Assembly: GCA_002633025.1 (NCBI GenBank)
Contig: NMRB01000191.1
Span: forward strand, 121,418 to 185,417
Direction of reading: 5' to 3'
Length of the DNA: 64,000 bases
Source: Notospermus geniculatus
Lineage: Eukaryota; Nemertea; Pilidiophora; Heteronemertea; Lineidae
Numbering within the stretch: the first letter of the stretch is position 1; every line of letters begins with the position of its first letter. This document shows positions 25,701 to 38,926 of this stretch, piece by piece. Below the pieces are notes generated by a model that saw only the letters and a program-made list of their open reading frames with translations, had not been told where the DNA came from and made no database searches. Both the position numbers and the translations under genes were made by a program.

Positions 25701-28700
25701 GAGAAATAGCTCCATTCTGCTCCAGATGCTTATGCAGAGATTTCTGGTTTCTCCTTCAAAGAAATGCCATTATTCTGTCCCGGGACCATATCAAAGAGGT
25801 TCCAGGGATGCCTTCTTTTCTGTGTTCTAAGTCATATTTTGTCCTTGATTTAGCACCATTGACAACTGGTGTACCCTAGGGCATCTGTCCATTCCATATA
25901 GCATCACAGATTTCAGTTATTTGAAGAAATCTGAGATGAGATATCCAGTTCATCCAGGCGGCTGAAATTAAAATTCTAATTTGTACCCTCTTGGCTTAAA
26001 ACCAATGTCCTTGCTAAAGAGATAAGAAAATGCAAGCAATAATTGACAACATTTCTGCAAATGTTCATAAAAAACTGCATGATCAGTACAAGGAAACTTA
26101 CCGCCCTTAGGGCCAAAGATGGCTACTTATTCAGTTTCTTGGCCATAAAGAATAATGTAAGAACAGGCAGTTATGACAGCTGGTGAGCATGGGAGAATTC
26201 AAGTGCACAGAGATCACTGGAAAAAATGTGGAAGGAAGGGAATGTGTGACAGAAAATTCTTACCACAAGAATTTGTTGGTTGACCCATTGGTAGTTTAAT
26301 AACTTTAAGTTTGTTTAACTTATTGCAAGAAAAAGCTGGCGTGAAAGTTTCGATTCTAATTGCCAAATATGGGAGGAAAAGTGCTGATTAAATCCCTCCT
26401 TCAAATTTCTCTTCTAGAAGATGTTGCATGCACGTTTCTCAGAAGATACTACTATCTGCCAAGGTGGAGTAGGTCTGCCTTAAAATGGCAGTTTCTACAG
26501 ACTGATGTTTTAATTTTGCTACAAATTCAGTGATGTCCAGGACAATATATCAACTGATGGAAAAAGCTTTATGAAATGAAAAAAATCAAATCATAAATTT
26601 TCATCAAAGTTTCATGCTATTCGTAACACGATCAAATGGTGAATTGAAGTGTTCTAGTTCCATGTCTCTATGGCATTGACAAAATCATGTGCAAACAATA
26701 ATGTGTGGCTGAAGAGCCGGGCACAATAGATGGCATGGCATTCACTAAATTCACAAAAAAACCATCAGAATTCTGTCAAGGTGAAATATTGTTACAGATT
26801 TCACGGCAGAGCTTTTTGTCACATTTTTTTACCTTTAAAGAAAACACAGTGATTGGTGTCACAGATTCAATGAAGCACCTGCACCCATCCATGCACGACA
26901 GAGTCCATGCAGGCAATGATTTTTGCACGTGAGCTATTTAGCATAACAGTAGCCGGGAGTTTGTTTTCTCAGGACTTGTGCCACTAGGGAACCCTCTCAT
27001 TAGATGCTTGAGAGAGGCAATCTTTTAATGCGGCACACGCCTGGCAGACTTGATCCTTAACACTTTTACTACCAGAGACAGTGGACATGGTTTTTGAAAA
27101 TTTCGGATTTTTTGGTAGGTCTCACTTCAGGATGACACAGATCTTAAGATGCCGCTGATGGAAAGGAGAAAGTTGTAGCTCCTTAAATCTTAATCCTCAG
27201 TTTGATAGTATAAGTTATCATCAAATGCACCTACATAATGTATTTTGTTCATCGGAGTAGCTTTGATGAAGAGGCTGTCCTGCACTGTGGACCTGGATGA
27301 TGTCTATATGATATGCACATGCTGAACAACTGACCAGCCTGTTGGCAAACACACTTGAAATGATGATGATGTTCTCGACTTGATTGTGCCCGTTTTATAA
27401 CACTGCACAATTAATATTCCAGTCTTTTCTCAGTGTTGATGATCAGGACAATACACATGTCAGTCATCACTGTCTATCACTTAGGTCCCAACTTCAGTAC
27501 CTGCATTAAAATATGTATGTCTACATGTATGATTTGAAAAAAGAAATAATGGACTGACCCCCCCCCCCAAAAAAAATCATAAAATATGTGTTGTTTATTT
27601 TCTTACTTGGTCTAGACTGGTTTTGTATTCTGTACTTATTTTTCTCATGGTTTCATGGATTTCCTTGCTTGTCATTGCCGCCTACAATTGTATGATAACA
27701 TGTCTACAGAAAACAACAATTTGCACATGATTTGAAGTGTTTCTCATTGAAAAAGATTCTGCTGATTGGAACTAGACCTTTAAACAAAGCACTGAATACC
27801 AATGTCTTTTTCTTCATGACAATCTATACCTTCCACATCCATCTTTCACCTATCAGGCATCATTAAACCTACCCTGGATGTTGTATTCATTTTAAAAAAC
27901 TCCCTTTACCTGGGAATCATAAAATCAGCGATGTTGAGCAACTCATTGCAGGTCAAACCTTTCTTATTCCTCTTGCAGCATGAAGTTGATTTTGTTGGAA
28001 TTGTTGGAACTCTTGGTCTTCGGTCACTTACTACCCCCAGAGTCGCATCAAGAATGTTGCTTAGTCTGAACTTGCCACTGGAATATAGGCTCTGTACAGT
28101 TTTTTATCCAGCAATTTACTTAGTGTTAGTGTTCCTGATTTCTCCTACATTCACAAGCCATTCAGCAGACACCCCTGGCAAGCAGCACTTTAGATAATTT
28201 TACTCAGTTCATTCAACCTTGCCACCTCGGCAAGTAAGTGGTGATAGCCTCAGCAAAAAAACGTAACTTATCAGTTTGGTCCCGTCAGCAAGAGGCTGGG
28301 TTTCATCGTCAATGGAATACTTAGCCTGCAAGATCCTTATCCAAGGAAGCAAGGGTTGGCTTTCAATGAAGTACTTGCATGGTGAAATGGAACCAGCGAA
28401 TGAATTATTGGTAAAATGTGCAACAGGTACTGAAGAGGCTAATATCTGAGGCTTCTTCACCAAGGTGGTCGATTGCATTTCATCCATGTTGTTTGTATTA
28501 TTTTTCCACGCTGGCCCATGTTGGTCTTAAACCCCTCTGACATCATGCAGGCAGTAAGGTTGGATTGGAAATCAGGTGCACTAACAACTGGGCAATGAAG
28601 GAAATCAGTATTTCCGCCCCTCAGACACTGTCCAGACTTGGCCTGTACAACCTTTGACCCACAGCATTTCATATTACAGCTGCATTGTTCAGAAATGATT

Positions 28701-31700
28701 AACTGAAAGCCACATAATGAATGCTAGTTTAATGAACATGATATTATATTGCCATAAACTATACTGTACTAAACTCGCCTGGAACCCAGAAAACAAAGAC
28801 CTAATTAGTTGGAAAAATTAGCCTGGCCTGAGGTATGTAATGAAAGTTTTGACCTCCGTCTCTCAGCACCGACTTTTTAAATAGTAATGCATTGTGTATA
28901 GTATATATTATTTGTAATCATCCACTGCATTTGTTGGCAATACTTCAGTATATAAATTAGGCTGATTAATACCTTATTCTACTAGCCCGCTCATTTTCAA
29001 CATGAACCAGGATATGCGAAATACAGTCAGAATGGCGTGACAAACTTCCTGGGAATGTCCCCCTGGTCACGGTCATAGAATGTTGCGTATGAACTGGAAA
29101 TATCACGCATATTTATGCATAAACTACGTCCTGCATATGGGATAGTCCCTACCTTCTGAATCTGACCACAGTTCCTTGGGAAGTGAAAAAGCAGCTCTGC
29201 TTGATATCTGAAAGACTATCACTAGAACAACCAAAATTGAAGTTACCTTAAGCATGTGATGAAGTTTTGAGATAAAATCTCGCAAACCCTTGAGGAAAAA
29301 ATCCAAATGCCCCACCAATCTGTTTCTATTCAACACATGAATTGTAAGCACATTATGTGACAATCATCATCCATTGTACAATTTACACGCGATGACTGAT
29401 TCAGTTAGCTTAATCCACTTAGATCCAAGAGGATCTACAGTAAATGCAACTATTTGCCAATAGAGAGAATCGCTCACGATTTCCACTCTCTGTTATTGAT
29501 TGAATGAATCAATTTATACCAATTTCTGCTGTCTTGAATTCATTTGCTACCAGCTGACAGGAGCTATGATAGTAGTGATGGACACCCTGGATGCTGGCAT
29601 GATAAGAAGATGCAGCAGATTTACGTCATTCTGTCTTTTTTCAGTCTGTCTCCCTGCAATGGTGGCACTGGAGAGTCATATCCCATAAAATCTTAGTGGT
29701 GTATGCAGCCATTGACAAAAGGATACATAGTGTCATCATCGGGTTGTCAAAGTTGCCACATCAGCATCAGCCACCAATGAAGTTGCAGGTTGGGTCACAG
29801 CCATGGCAGTGGCTTTATGATGTGGAGAATGTACTCTCTCTTCAACATTGTAGGTCCAGTTCCTCCCTACACTACAAAATGTTACCCAGTACAGTTAGCA
29901 GCTATAATGCCCTCGTTGGGCGCTTGCACTCCTGAAATAATGTTTCAATGCTGATTTCATTTGGAGGATATTCTCTGCCATTATGGTTACTTCTTGTGTT
30001 GTGAATGTTGTTTTACTTGGTTTGACTGTCGGTTGTTGCATCCAGTCTTTGAGTAGCACTGCAGGTCCAATAACTAGGCATATTAATCAGCTCTGCTTCA
30101 TTTCTTACTTTTTCTTCTAATCCTTGTACCATAACAGCAACATTGTTTCCATTGGCAATGAAATCCTTTGAGGGCAAAATCTGCAACTCTGATACCAGTC
30201 ACCCTCATGAGCTTTCTATCCCCTAGAGGTGTCATCCCCTTGTAGTCAGGTGGTCATCGTCATTAGAGACTGACCACAGGAAACAACAGGGATTAAGAGC
30301 ATTGTTTATCTGTCATTTGTCACATCATTTGCTTTTTGCAATCATGTTGCAATCAGATGGTCGTCCATTAAAAGGCATAAAATGTGAACAATTTGTAAAC
30401 TTCCCAAAACGACTTTTGTTGAAAAAAATTGCAGATGTTGTCATGATGTGACATTTTGACACTGATAACCATTTATTTTCCAGTCATGGCAGCGAAGATG
30501 TAGTTAGCCCTCAAGCAAGTCCTTGAAAATCCTTTTAAAAGAATTCCGTTCCATCATAAGAAGTGCCAGCAAACTGTTCACTGAAGAATGGCTAATGAAC
30601 ATATTCACCGGTCCAAGTTCTAATCAAGGTGAACAGAACCCTATCAAGTATTGTTATATTAGTGTTTGTCTTACCTTGCTGGGAACAACAGTGTTAAGCA
30701 TGTGGTATTGTACTAGGCAAGAGCCAGCTGTTCGATGAATAGTTGTAAGAAATCTGATAGGCTTCTTCAGGCCCCTGGCTGATAAAGATACCACTGTCTT
30801 CTGATATCTGAGATGATCTACAACAACTTGATCGCCAGAAGAAAATTACCACTCCACACTTGAAGAAATACTTTGTGCTTTGAAAGTAACAAAAGCCATC
30901 ACTTTGAGATTCAGTTGTTGTCACATGGATACCTCCGTTCTCTCAAATGGCATCTTTTTGTGAAACGATACATCATTAAGTTGGCCCAACAGAAGGAATA
31001 AAGTCTGCCAAATATTCGTTAAAAGCAACGTAAGAAATGCAACTATGCAGACTGCCTTGCCCTTCAATGTGAGTGAAGCATATTTCAAGAACTCGCATGT
31101 ATCTGTCCACCTTTTTGTGATTGTCGGCACCATCATTTTCGACAACAAACAGCAACTGGTAATGGCACTGCATGAACAAACAAACAATGTAGCAATGTCT
31201 ACACGCATGTCTACCTTGTGTATTTATAGCCTGTTCTTGGAATACATAACTATCATATTGCACGCAGTACTATGGATGCACAGAAAAATACTTTTTACAG
31301 TACTACGGAACAGAGAGAAAACATTCCAGCACTGCTGTACAAATATTCTTCTGAAGAATCTTCCAGAACACTCTCCATGGTAAGATCTCAATTAGTTGAT
31401 ATAACAAAACAGGACATAAGCAATTCACAACCATCATTCAACCAAATCAACCAGAATATGTGACGTCTGATAGTCCTGAAATTACCCCAATGCTTTACAA
31501 TAATGCTGTCTGCTTTCCAACCTTCCAGAGAGCTGTGCGAAAACTACACAGGTCCATAAAGAGATCTGAGATGATCCAGAGTCGGAGTGGACACCAAGGG
31601 ACATGGTGATGATGACGCTCGCATGTGACTGCAATGCCAACTACCAAAGATGAGGCCGTCAACAGTACACAAAGGCGCAACTCAGCAATTAGCAGCCTGC

Positions 31701-33279
31701 CCTGAGGATGCTTGAAAAATGGAAATATGCTGCTTAGCTTTGTTGTGCAAATAGTGAAACTGAGATCAAAGTTGCATGGCCTTAATACAAAGGCAAAGAG
31801 ACCTCATGGTCAACTGTCTGAAAAATTTCAGGTGGAATCCTCTGATTAAGTGTCAATGGTAGGCAAGGGATGTCACTGGAGGAAGTTGTTGAGTGGGAAG
31901 GAGACTCTGGCTAAGTTAGTTTGCTTTGTAATAAAAACCACTGTGTTTCATGCAAGACAGGAATAGATAGATGTTCTTCTCCAAGATTCTCTTCCATATT
32001 GACATTTTAATTCCAACAGAAGACATGAAGTAGATTCAGAAACATGAGGGTCGTATCAAGGTCAAAATAGGATATTTCGTCATTCCCGAAAGACCAGGAA
32101 AAAATGGGATTGGTCAGTACGTGGACAAATTTGTCACGATCCTCCACCCTTAAAACATGACCAGACTGTAAATTCTTGCTGAGGGACCAAAATGGTGTAC
32201 AGTGCTACTATGATGGACTTGGTGGTCAATGGTTTTAATCCTTGGAGAAATTTGTCAAGTAATGTGATGTCTTCATCAAGGTCGGGAACTGAACCTATGG
32301 CGAATGACCAGAGGAGAGAAGCATTCAGGAAAGGAAATCTTTAATAACGTTTCTGATAGTCCATCACCAATGATTGGTCCAAAACCAAGACAAATGGCAT
32401 TCTAGAGAGGTGCTAAACAAACTTTGAAAAGAATATTAGAAGGTGGAGGAAACTTCAAGAACATCATCACTCTAGTTTTGGCCGGAGAGTGCTGGCACGT
32501 GTGAAGAGGTCTGGTCTGCCTGGCAAAACAAAGGCATCCTACCCAATCACAAAGGTGAGGTATGTATGTGGGAGCGAGCCACTGGAGACAGTCATCGTGT
32601 GACTGTATGGACGGTGACTAATCGCCATCCCTCTCCCAAGACACACAGCGTTAATTGTTCGGCTATAAAACACTGGAGGCAGACTACACTTTAGATGGCC
32701 ACGATCAGATGAGAGGTTGTAGGAAAACGTGATTATCAGTATTTGATTGAGACAGAGTGGGGTTATAGGTTGATACTTGGAGTGGGAGGGGACAGGTGAC
32801 CTCAGCGGAATAAGTGAGTGAAGATAAGTATCATAAATATACAGCGGGTATGGTCAGATGTGCCTGAAGGCGGCTGCTGCGTGGGCATCCAACTGGAACA
32901 AAAGATGCAACTGTGGCTTTCTCACTCATTGAGGGCAATAACTTTTATTTAGTGCTGCCACATTTTATGGGAGACATGTGGTGGATCATCATCTCTTATG
33001 ACCCTCTAGTTGAGAAATAAAAGGCCAACAAATACAAGAAGCGAGTGTGCATCATAAGTTGAATGGTGTTTATACTGACCGGCAGACTGTGTCATTACAT
33101 GCAAGGATGGCCAGTGCAGAATGATATGAGTGGCACTTAGTCTGAATTACATGCACAATGAAAGGTGTTTTTACCCTTCAACAGAGGATGCCGAATCGTT
33201 GGATTGATGTTGAGGTCAACATTGACTGGAATTTTCGAAGATAGAAGGGTGGCTATAACTAGAATTGACATTACAGGTG
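22701..33279. other. Long stretch without a supportable gene
   Basis: Single-copy AT-rich sequence. The minus strand has a 118-codon frame starting at an ATG (23210 down to 22854) with no recognisable domain. A small GC-rich dyad lies at 24055-24065 / 24081-24091 (GGGAAGGGCTG with its complement). A run of C followed by a run of A lies at 27558-27576. No SINE head, RNA gene or transposon protein was seen. Confidence 0.45.
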
Positions 33280-33515
33280 CTTGCTGTAATGCGTACCATG
33301 CATGGGGTAATGGATAACGTACTACACAAAGTGGTCACTGTAATGGATACCATGCACAAGGTGACAGCAGTGGACAACGAAGACAAAACTATTCACTGTA
33401 ATGTACACCATGCATGAGGGGACAGCAGTGATGAGCAAGTTACACAAAAAGTGTTAACTGTAATGTAATACCATGCATGGAGTGTTGTAATGGATGCCAC
33501 ATGAAGTATCAACAG
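33280..33515. repeat. Degenerate minisatellite, period 54-62
   Basis: CTGTAATG followed by TACCATGCA(T/C) recurs at 33284, 33338, 33396 and 33458, each time followed by GTGACAGCAGTGGA-like and ACACAAA(G)TG-like words. Four units are recognisable, plus a remnant at about 33485-33515. Confidence 0.75.
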
Positions 33516-35335
33516 TAATAGATAGATCACCAGTGTTTTTTCCCCATCTTAGTTAGCTTCTTGCGGTTGTGATATCACAGAGGTCACAAGATTACACCAT
33601 GCTCAAATTGAATCGAATTGATTTCCCCTCACTGGCACAAAATGAGCAAATATCAAATTTACCACTATCTTTTTCTACAGTGCATCAATTTGGCAGAGTC
33701 AGCTTGGAGGCAACTAATCAATAAATTTCATCATCTGATGCTGTAAGAGTCAGAAATCAAAACGCCTGCTAAGAATTTTCATTAAAACAACATCGAATCT
33801 TAATCATTATTGAAATTCATTTCACGATTCCTTCACGTATCACCCAGAATGAGATTTTCCACATCTTTGTAGAATTGGACAATGGGGCATGAAAAACAAA
33901 GGAAGAATTCACCAAATGGTAATTGCGTCTTATATTCTCTCAAGAACAAGTCATAATTTGATCGTTTCTTCATCTGTTGACAAAGACAAACCTTCCTCCA
34001 CCAATGGAAAACTAAATGTTCTTGTTCCCCAAAACCTCTGGCCTTTTCAAAACAACAAGTTCAAAGGATCTCTGCATCTGACAGAAAAGAATAACCTTGT
34101 CAACCTGCGTGAATCATTTTAATGTCCAAACCCTAAAGAAATTTCCATCACGGCCACTGCGAGGTTTTTTATCAATCTGTTTAATGGTCAAAACAATTAG
34201 TTTAATGACTTGCACAAATGCAGACCTTTTCCATTGATCTAGCAGAAGAATCTTTGGATTGGTTTTGAAGATAATGGGTTCTCAGGTATTCGAAGTTTAT
34301 GAGGGGAAAATCCTATTTGTGGACACCATATTCATTGACCGAAGTGCACTCAGTGTTCATTGTCTTGTGTTGCAGAAGATCCAATGTAAGCTGCCATTGG
34401 TGGCAAAGCAGCTCATGATTTTCAAAGACCTTGCCTCTTCTGACATTCCATGAGATCTGGAAAGTTCTGTAGAAAGCAAGCCACACCATTGGTAGGACAG
34501 AAGCAGCAGCATTTTCATCAAATTTAAGTTCCTAGAATCAGCAAGTAGCATGAGGTCCCTTGAAGGTGACTGCTAAAGATAAGACGAAGTCCAAACCCTT
34601 TCTGTTCTGTGCCATATTTCCCTTTTTCCTAAGCTTAAATGTTTTAAATAATGGTCAAATTCCTTTCTTAACAAGTGATCAAATAACAGTTACCAGACTG
34701 GGAAAGCACTAATAATGGCCAATGTGCTGATGGTTTTTACCACAACTGTACTTGGCATGCGGACAAGGCAAAAACTTTCTACTGCCAAATGAAAGCAATA
34801 CAACTGTTGTAACATCATTTCAAATGCCGGTTCATACTTGTATACTCTGGCTGTACAGACATATACCGGGTAGGCACATTCATATACCGGGTAGGCACAT
34901 TCCAATGTGCATATAACTACATAATGTCAGTGAACATTTCATGTCAATTTGTCTTTAATAATTTGATATAATGAACCAATCCACAATATTTGGCGGTTTG
35001 ATAGCGGAATATTTTTTCCCGTAACATACATGTGTCCAATTTACATTCTCTGTACAATTTCATGCACATGTTTGTGCCAACGTTATGCATTTGTGTGTCA
35101 CAGGTGTTAGACGACTGGACTGCTTCTCAGTTGCTGCCAGGTCATCCGTGGGCAAAATATTTCAAGGAGATGTTGGTGTTCCCAACTGACTGAAACCACC
35201 ATCAGGAGGGCCTCCTCACTGTGGTTTTTAACTCCAATGTAATTTGTCATAGGATACTGAAGAATTGACTTGGCTATGTGGAAATCCCTAGTTGTGGTGC
35301 TTCTCCACAATATTAGGTCATGTCGCATGAATTGA
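33516..35335. other. No gene seen
   Basis: Single-copy sequence. A short exact duplication of about 20 bases containing ATATACCGGGTAGGCACATT occurs at about 34860-34902. Nothing else stands out. Confidence 0.5.
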
Positions 35336-35503
35336 AAAGCTTACTGTTGAATTAAGCCTTTGGTAAATAGAAAAAAAAGTTGTACTCAGATTCCTTTACT
35401 CCACTACATTTCATTCAGGAGACAATGAAATGTAGTGGAGTAAAGAAATCTGAGTACAACTTTTTTTTCTATTTACCAAAGGCTTAATTCAACAGTAAGC
35501 TTT
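35336..35503. repeat. Near-perfect long hairpin, 80-base arms
   Basis: Left arm 35336-35415 and right arm 35424-35503 pair over 80 positions with one mismatch (35393 against 35446); the loop is the 8 bases CAGGAGAC. A run of eight A in the left arm matches a run of eight T in the right arm. The 30 bases at 35395-35424 reappear in direct orientation at 35501-35530 with three differences, so copying appears to have turned back at the loop and later resumed forward. A transcript would form a long double-stranded RNA. An assembly foldback is possible, but the near-direct copy after the right arm argues for a real event. Confidence 0.85.
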
Positions 35504-35530
35504 ACTCCACAGCCTTTCATTCAGGAGACA

Positions 35531-35880
35531 CAGAGAACAACACCACCCATGCTCTCCCTATCCGATTCAGCCTGCGGGCAAACCAGCACTCAGAGTGATA
35601 GTAAATCTACAATTTCCTCAACATCATTTGAGATGCCTCTAGCTAGAGGTATGCACCACTAAGACAGTAAGTAGGAAGATAATAAGTGCTTGAGTGAAGA
35701 GGAGGCACACTTGAAGTAGTAAGTGGGTAGCTTACTAGTGTTCCCTCCTTCATCCTTCAATACAAGGACCTGGAATATTGGCGACGTCAGTAGGGGGGTC
35801 TGAAGAAAGGACATCAGATGTCAAAGTAATCTGATTCTATTGATTGGTGGTCTATCTGAGATGCTGATGCCAGCTCAGTA
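35531..35880. other. No gene seen
   Basis: Single-copy sequence between the hairpin and the 3-kb duplication. No reading frame of note. Confidence 0.5.
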
Positions 35881-38800
35881 TGAGCAAACCACAATCACTC
35901 CCCTGTACCTGCATCTATGTACGAAGAGAAACAATTACTTTGTAGTCATGAATACCACATTGCCATTAGCCGAGTGAAATTCAGAGAAACCATCTTATGA
36001 GCAAAGGAACAGGTGGTACAGACTTCCTCTCTTCTACGAAAAGGGTGGAAACAATTTGTGACTTACTTACAATTAGCTTACAAGTCTAGGCCTACTAATT
36101 ATAAGTAATAACTCCCAAAGAATGGTAGATCAGGCAATCACACATCTGGTAATTTAGAAGATTACCATAGCTACTTTTGCCTCCGTGATTTCCTGCCTTT
36201 TCAGCGGGGTGTTTGAGGATTTGTAAATGTAGAATGATTACGGCCTTCACAGGGTACAGATTACCCATTCTCCAGTCATTCTAAGTTTTTTCTCATTCAC
36301 CCAATAGTTTCTGTGAAAACCAATTCTGTGTATATTCCAGTTGGTGTGGATAAACTGCCAGGGTGTGGGCAATCTTTTCAGGAATTTTCAAATCCAGATG
36401 GTAAATACCAAAAGCCTTACACAGAGGCGAGGAAATGGCAAGTATCTGACCTTTTAAAATAAGTCACCAGGGAATGGCAACAGAAAATTTCACCCACTCT
36501 CGATAATTTTGCCGCAGTTGGAGTGAGTGTGTCAGGAATTTGCCAAGAATCCGAAATAAATGCCCATTCATGCTGAGTGTACAATGATAATCAGATGGAC
36601 TGCTAAGTTAATGTAACAAATTTAAATATAAAAAACGGTAAAAACCAGCATCAGTAACAGTTATACGGTAATTTACACAACCATCGTATCAATGGTAAAC
36701 TGCCCTTCAGAAGATGATGGATAGCTTGAAATGTACCAACAAAAGAGTCAAGTGAACTGTAATATATGTAATGATTTTCAGACTCTGAACATTGGCCAAT
36801 GCTGCCCAGCTTTGTTCTCATTTATCATAAGTTCAAGTTCAATAAAATACTTCTATCTTGTCTGCGTTATTAAAAACTCAAGGCTAAAGTTCTTCTTTAA
36901 TGGCAGATATTTCTGTGATGTTGGGTTACCAAGAACATTCCATCTCCATGAAGGATCGTTACTGGAAAACAGCACTAAGATGAAGGCCAATAAGATAGTC
37001 CTTTGGGGTAAAACTGTAGGTCCAAAGCATTTTACAATGGGCCCCTATCAGATATCAACAGGGATGGGCGCTGCACCAAATATCTGATTTAATTACAGAT
37101 CGTTGGTAGATAGAAGACTAAAAAGATTAAAATTTATTACGTGTAGCAATCTTGACCCAATTAGGTGAAACTTGCCAACACCATCCATTCTTTATCAATC
37201 CCTGGACAAGTGCCGTGCATTGTAGGAACCTTGTACCAACTGATGATAACCCCTCTAAATCGTTCTGTTGCACTGCACCAACTGAACCATTGGTGTGATT
37301 GATACTGAGTTCTCCTCTCCAGGCCCAAGATCACAGGTGAGCAAAAGTAGCTTGCTCACCTTTAGACTTCTAACAACTCCATCCGACCTACTGTTCATGA
37401 TATTAGGTTTGAAGCATACTAATTAGTGAAAGAGAGATTTTATTTCAAAAGTTGAAAGATTTGGCATCGTGTTTTCGAGCAACTGGCTGAGGCGTTCATG
37501 GCTTTTAACCCGTACAATATACAGGCATCTGTGAGTTCAATAACTTATGAACCATTGAACTTGACTAAAATGCTGCATTGGAACAGCAGAAATAGTCTTC
37601 AGGATTATGTTCGTGAGTAGGTATTCTTTTTATTTTAAAGAACTCCCATTTTAAACCTACGTTAGCAATCCTTCAAGATCAACTCTCCAACCTTGAATAC
37701 TTGTTAAAACACTAGTACAAGTTGTTTCAACAGAGATATAGGAAGATATATGTTTTCTTGAGATTTTAATGACTTCTGGTGATGTATCCTGTTGTATCCT
37801 GGTGTGTTATGAGAGGCAACAGACATATAGCGTGAGTGATGCACATTTGTTTTAGCTTGGGTAACCTTTGAACGTAGAGTAACAAGGGAAGGCTTTGCCA
37901 GGAAATAGGTGCTTTTGGCAGGTTTAAGACATCAAAATTACTGCTGTTAGCTCTCCCATTATCGAACATATTTGTCATGGAAAGATTTAAGTTCTGATGG
38001 ATACCGTGAGGTACAACATTTTCATGGCCATCAAAATATTTTTGATTTCATTCTGTTCAAGGTTTTGGCCAAAGTTATCTTTCCATCTGCTTTCATGCTA
38101 AGTGAGTGCATTTTTTGAAGAACAATATTTCACTCAACCAGAGTTACTCAACCATCACCAAAAGGCCTCTCTCTCTCTCGCTTTCTCTCCTTGTTTGCAA
38201 CGTCAAATATATTTGATGGTTTTTTGTCTGTGACAATGAATACCCATTGTACATCCCAGTTAACTCTTGCTCTGCACGATGAATCTTCCAGCTTCATGGA
38301 TGGCCAGTCAGTGCCAAGTTCAATATCTGCATAACAAGCTGACCGTACTGATGGAGGACTAACTCGGTTAGCATTGAAACGTTTTCATCCGTTGTCAAGC
38401 GTCCTTCATCCTAATCAGGTGAACAACCGAATGTCCTCAGGAGAGGAGGATTGTGCGTGTCATGCACTCGGCTGATGTCAAGACAAGTCCAGGTCAAATC
38501 AATTCATGTATTCCTCACCTTCTGAGGAATATAACGGAGAAATAAGTTTTATCTGAATCGACCAAGAGTGTAGATTTGCAGTGGTGCACATTAACCATCT
38601 GTAAAGAAATAGGGCATCATGCACATGTGGAAATTTTGGTGACTTGGCTCAAGGCCCAAGTAGAATTTATGGCAAAAAAAGTATTTTGAAGAAAAATTGT
38701 CACAAAAAGACTATTCTCAAAATACTGAAGCTCGTCCTGTATAAAAGTGTTCTTTAATGAACGATGTCCAGTCCATTGAAACAGGGTTAAACATGAAGAC

Positions 38801-38925
38801 AAAAGGTGAAGTAGCCTACTGCTGGGCAAACCATGATAAAGTATGGTAGTCAACAACTGCTTGTAGGATAATGGCAGCAAGACAAGGAATAAGGTTGTAA
38901 CAGAATGCCACCACTATCTTCCCTA
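35881..38925 (+). repeat. 3.04-kb direct duplication, copy A
   Basis: This 3045-base stretch matches 38927-41968 from end to end in the same orientation. Differences are scattered single bases and small indels, for example ATAC lost in the other copy near 36664, fewer CT units near 38170, and AATATATTTGATGG against AATTGACGG near 38207. No gene is visible inside; the repeated short frames occur in both copies because the DNA is duplicated. The stretch ends exactly at a single 'n'. Confidence 0.9.
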
Positions 38926-38926
38926 N
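38926..38926. other. Single-N contig junction 1
   Basis: One undetermined base separates the end of copy A from the start of copy B, the signature of two contigs joined without resolving their overlap. Confidence 0.9.
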
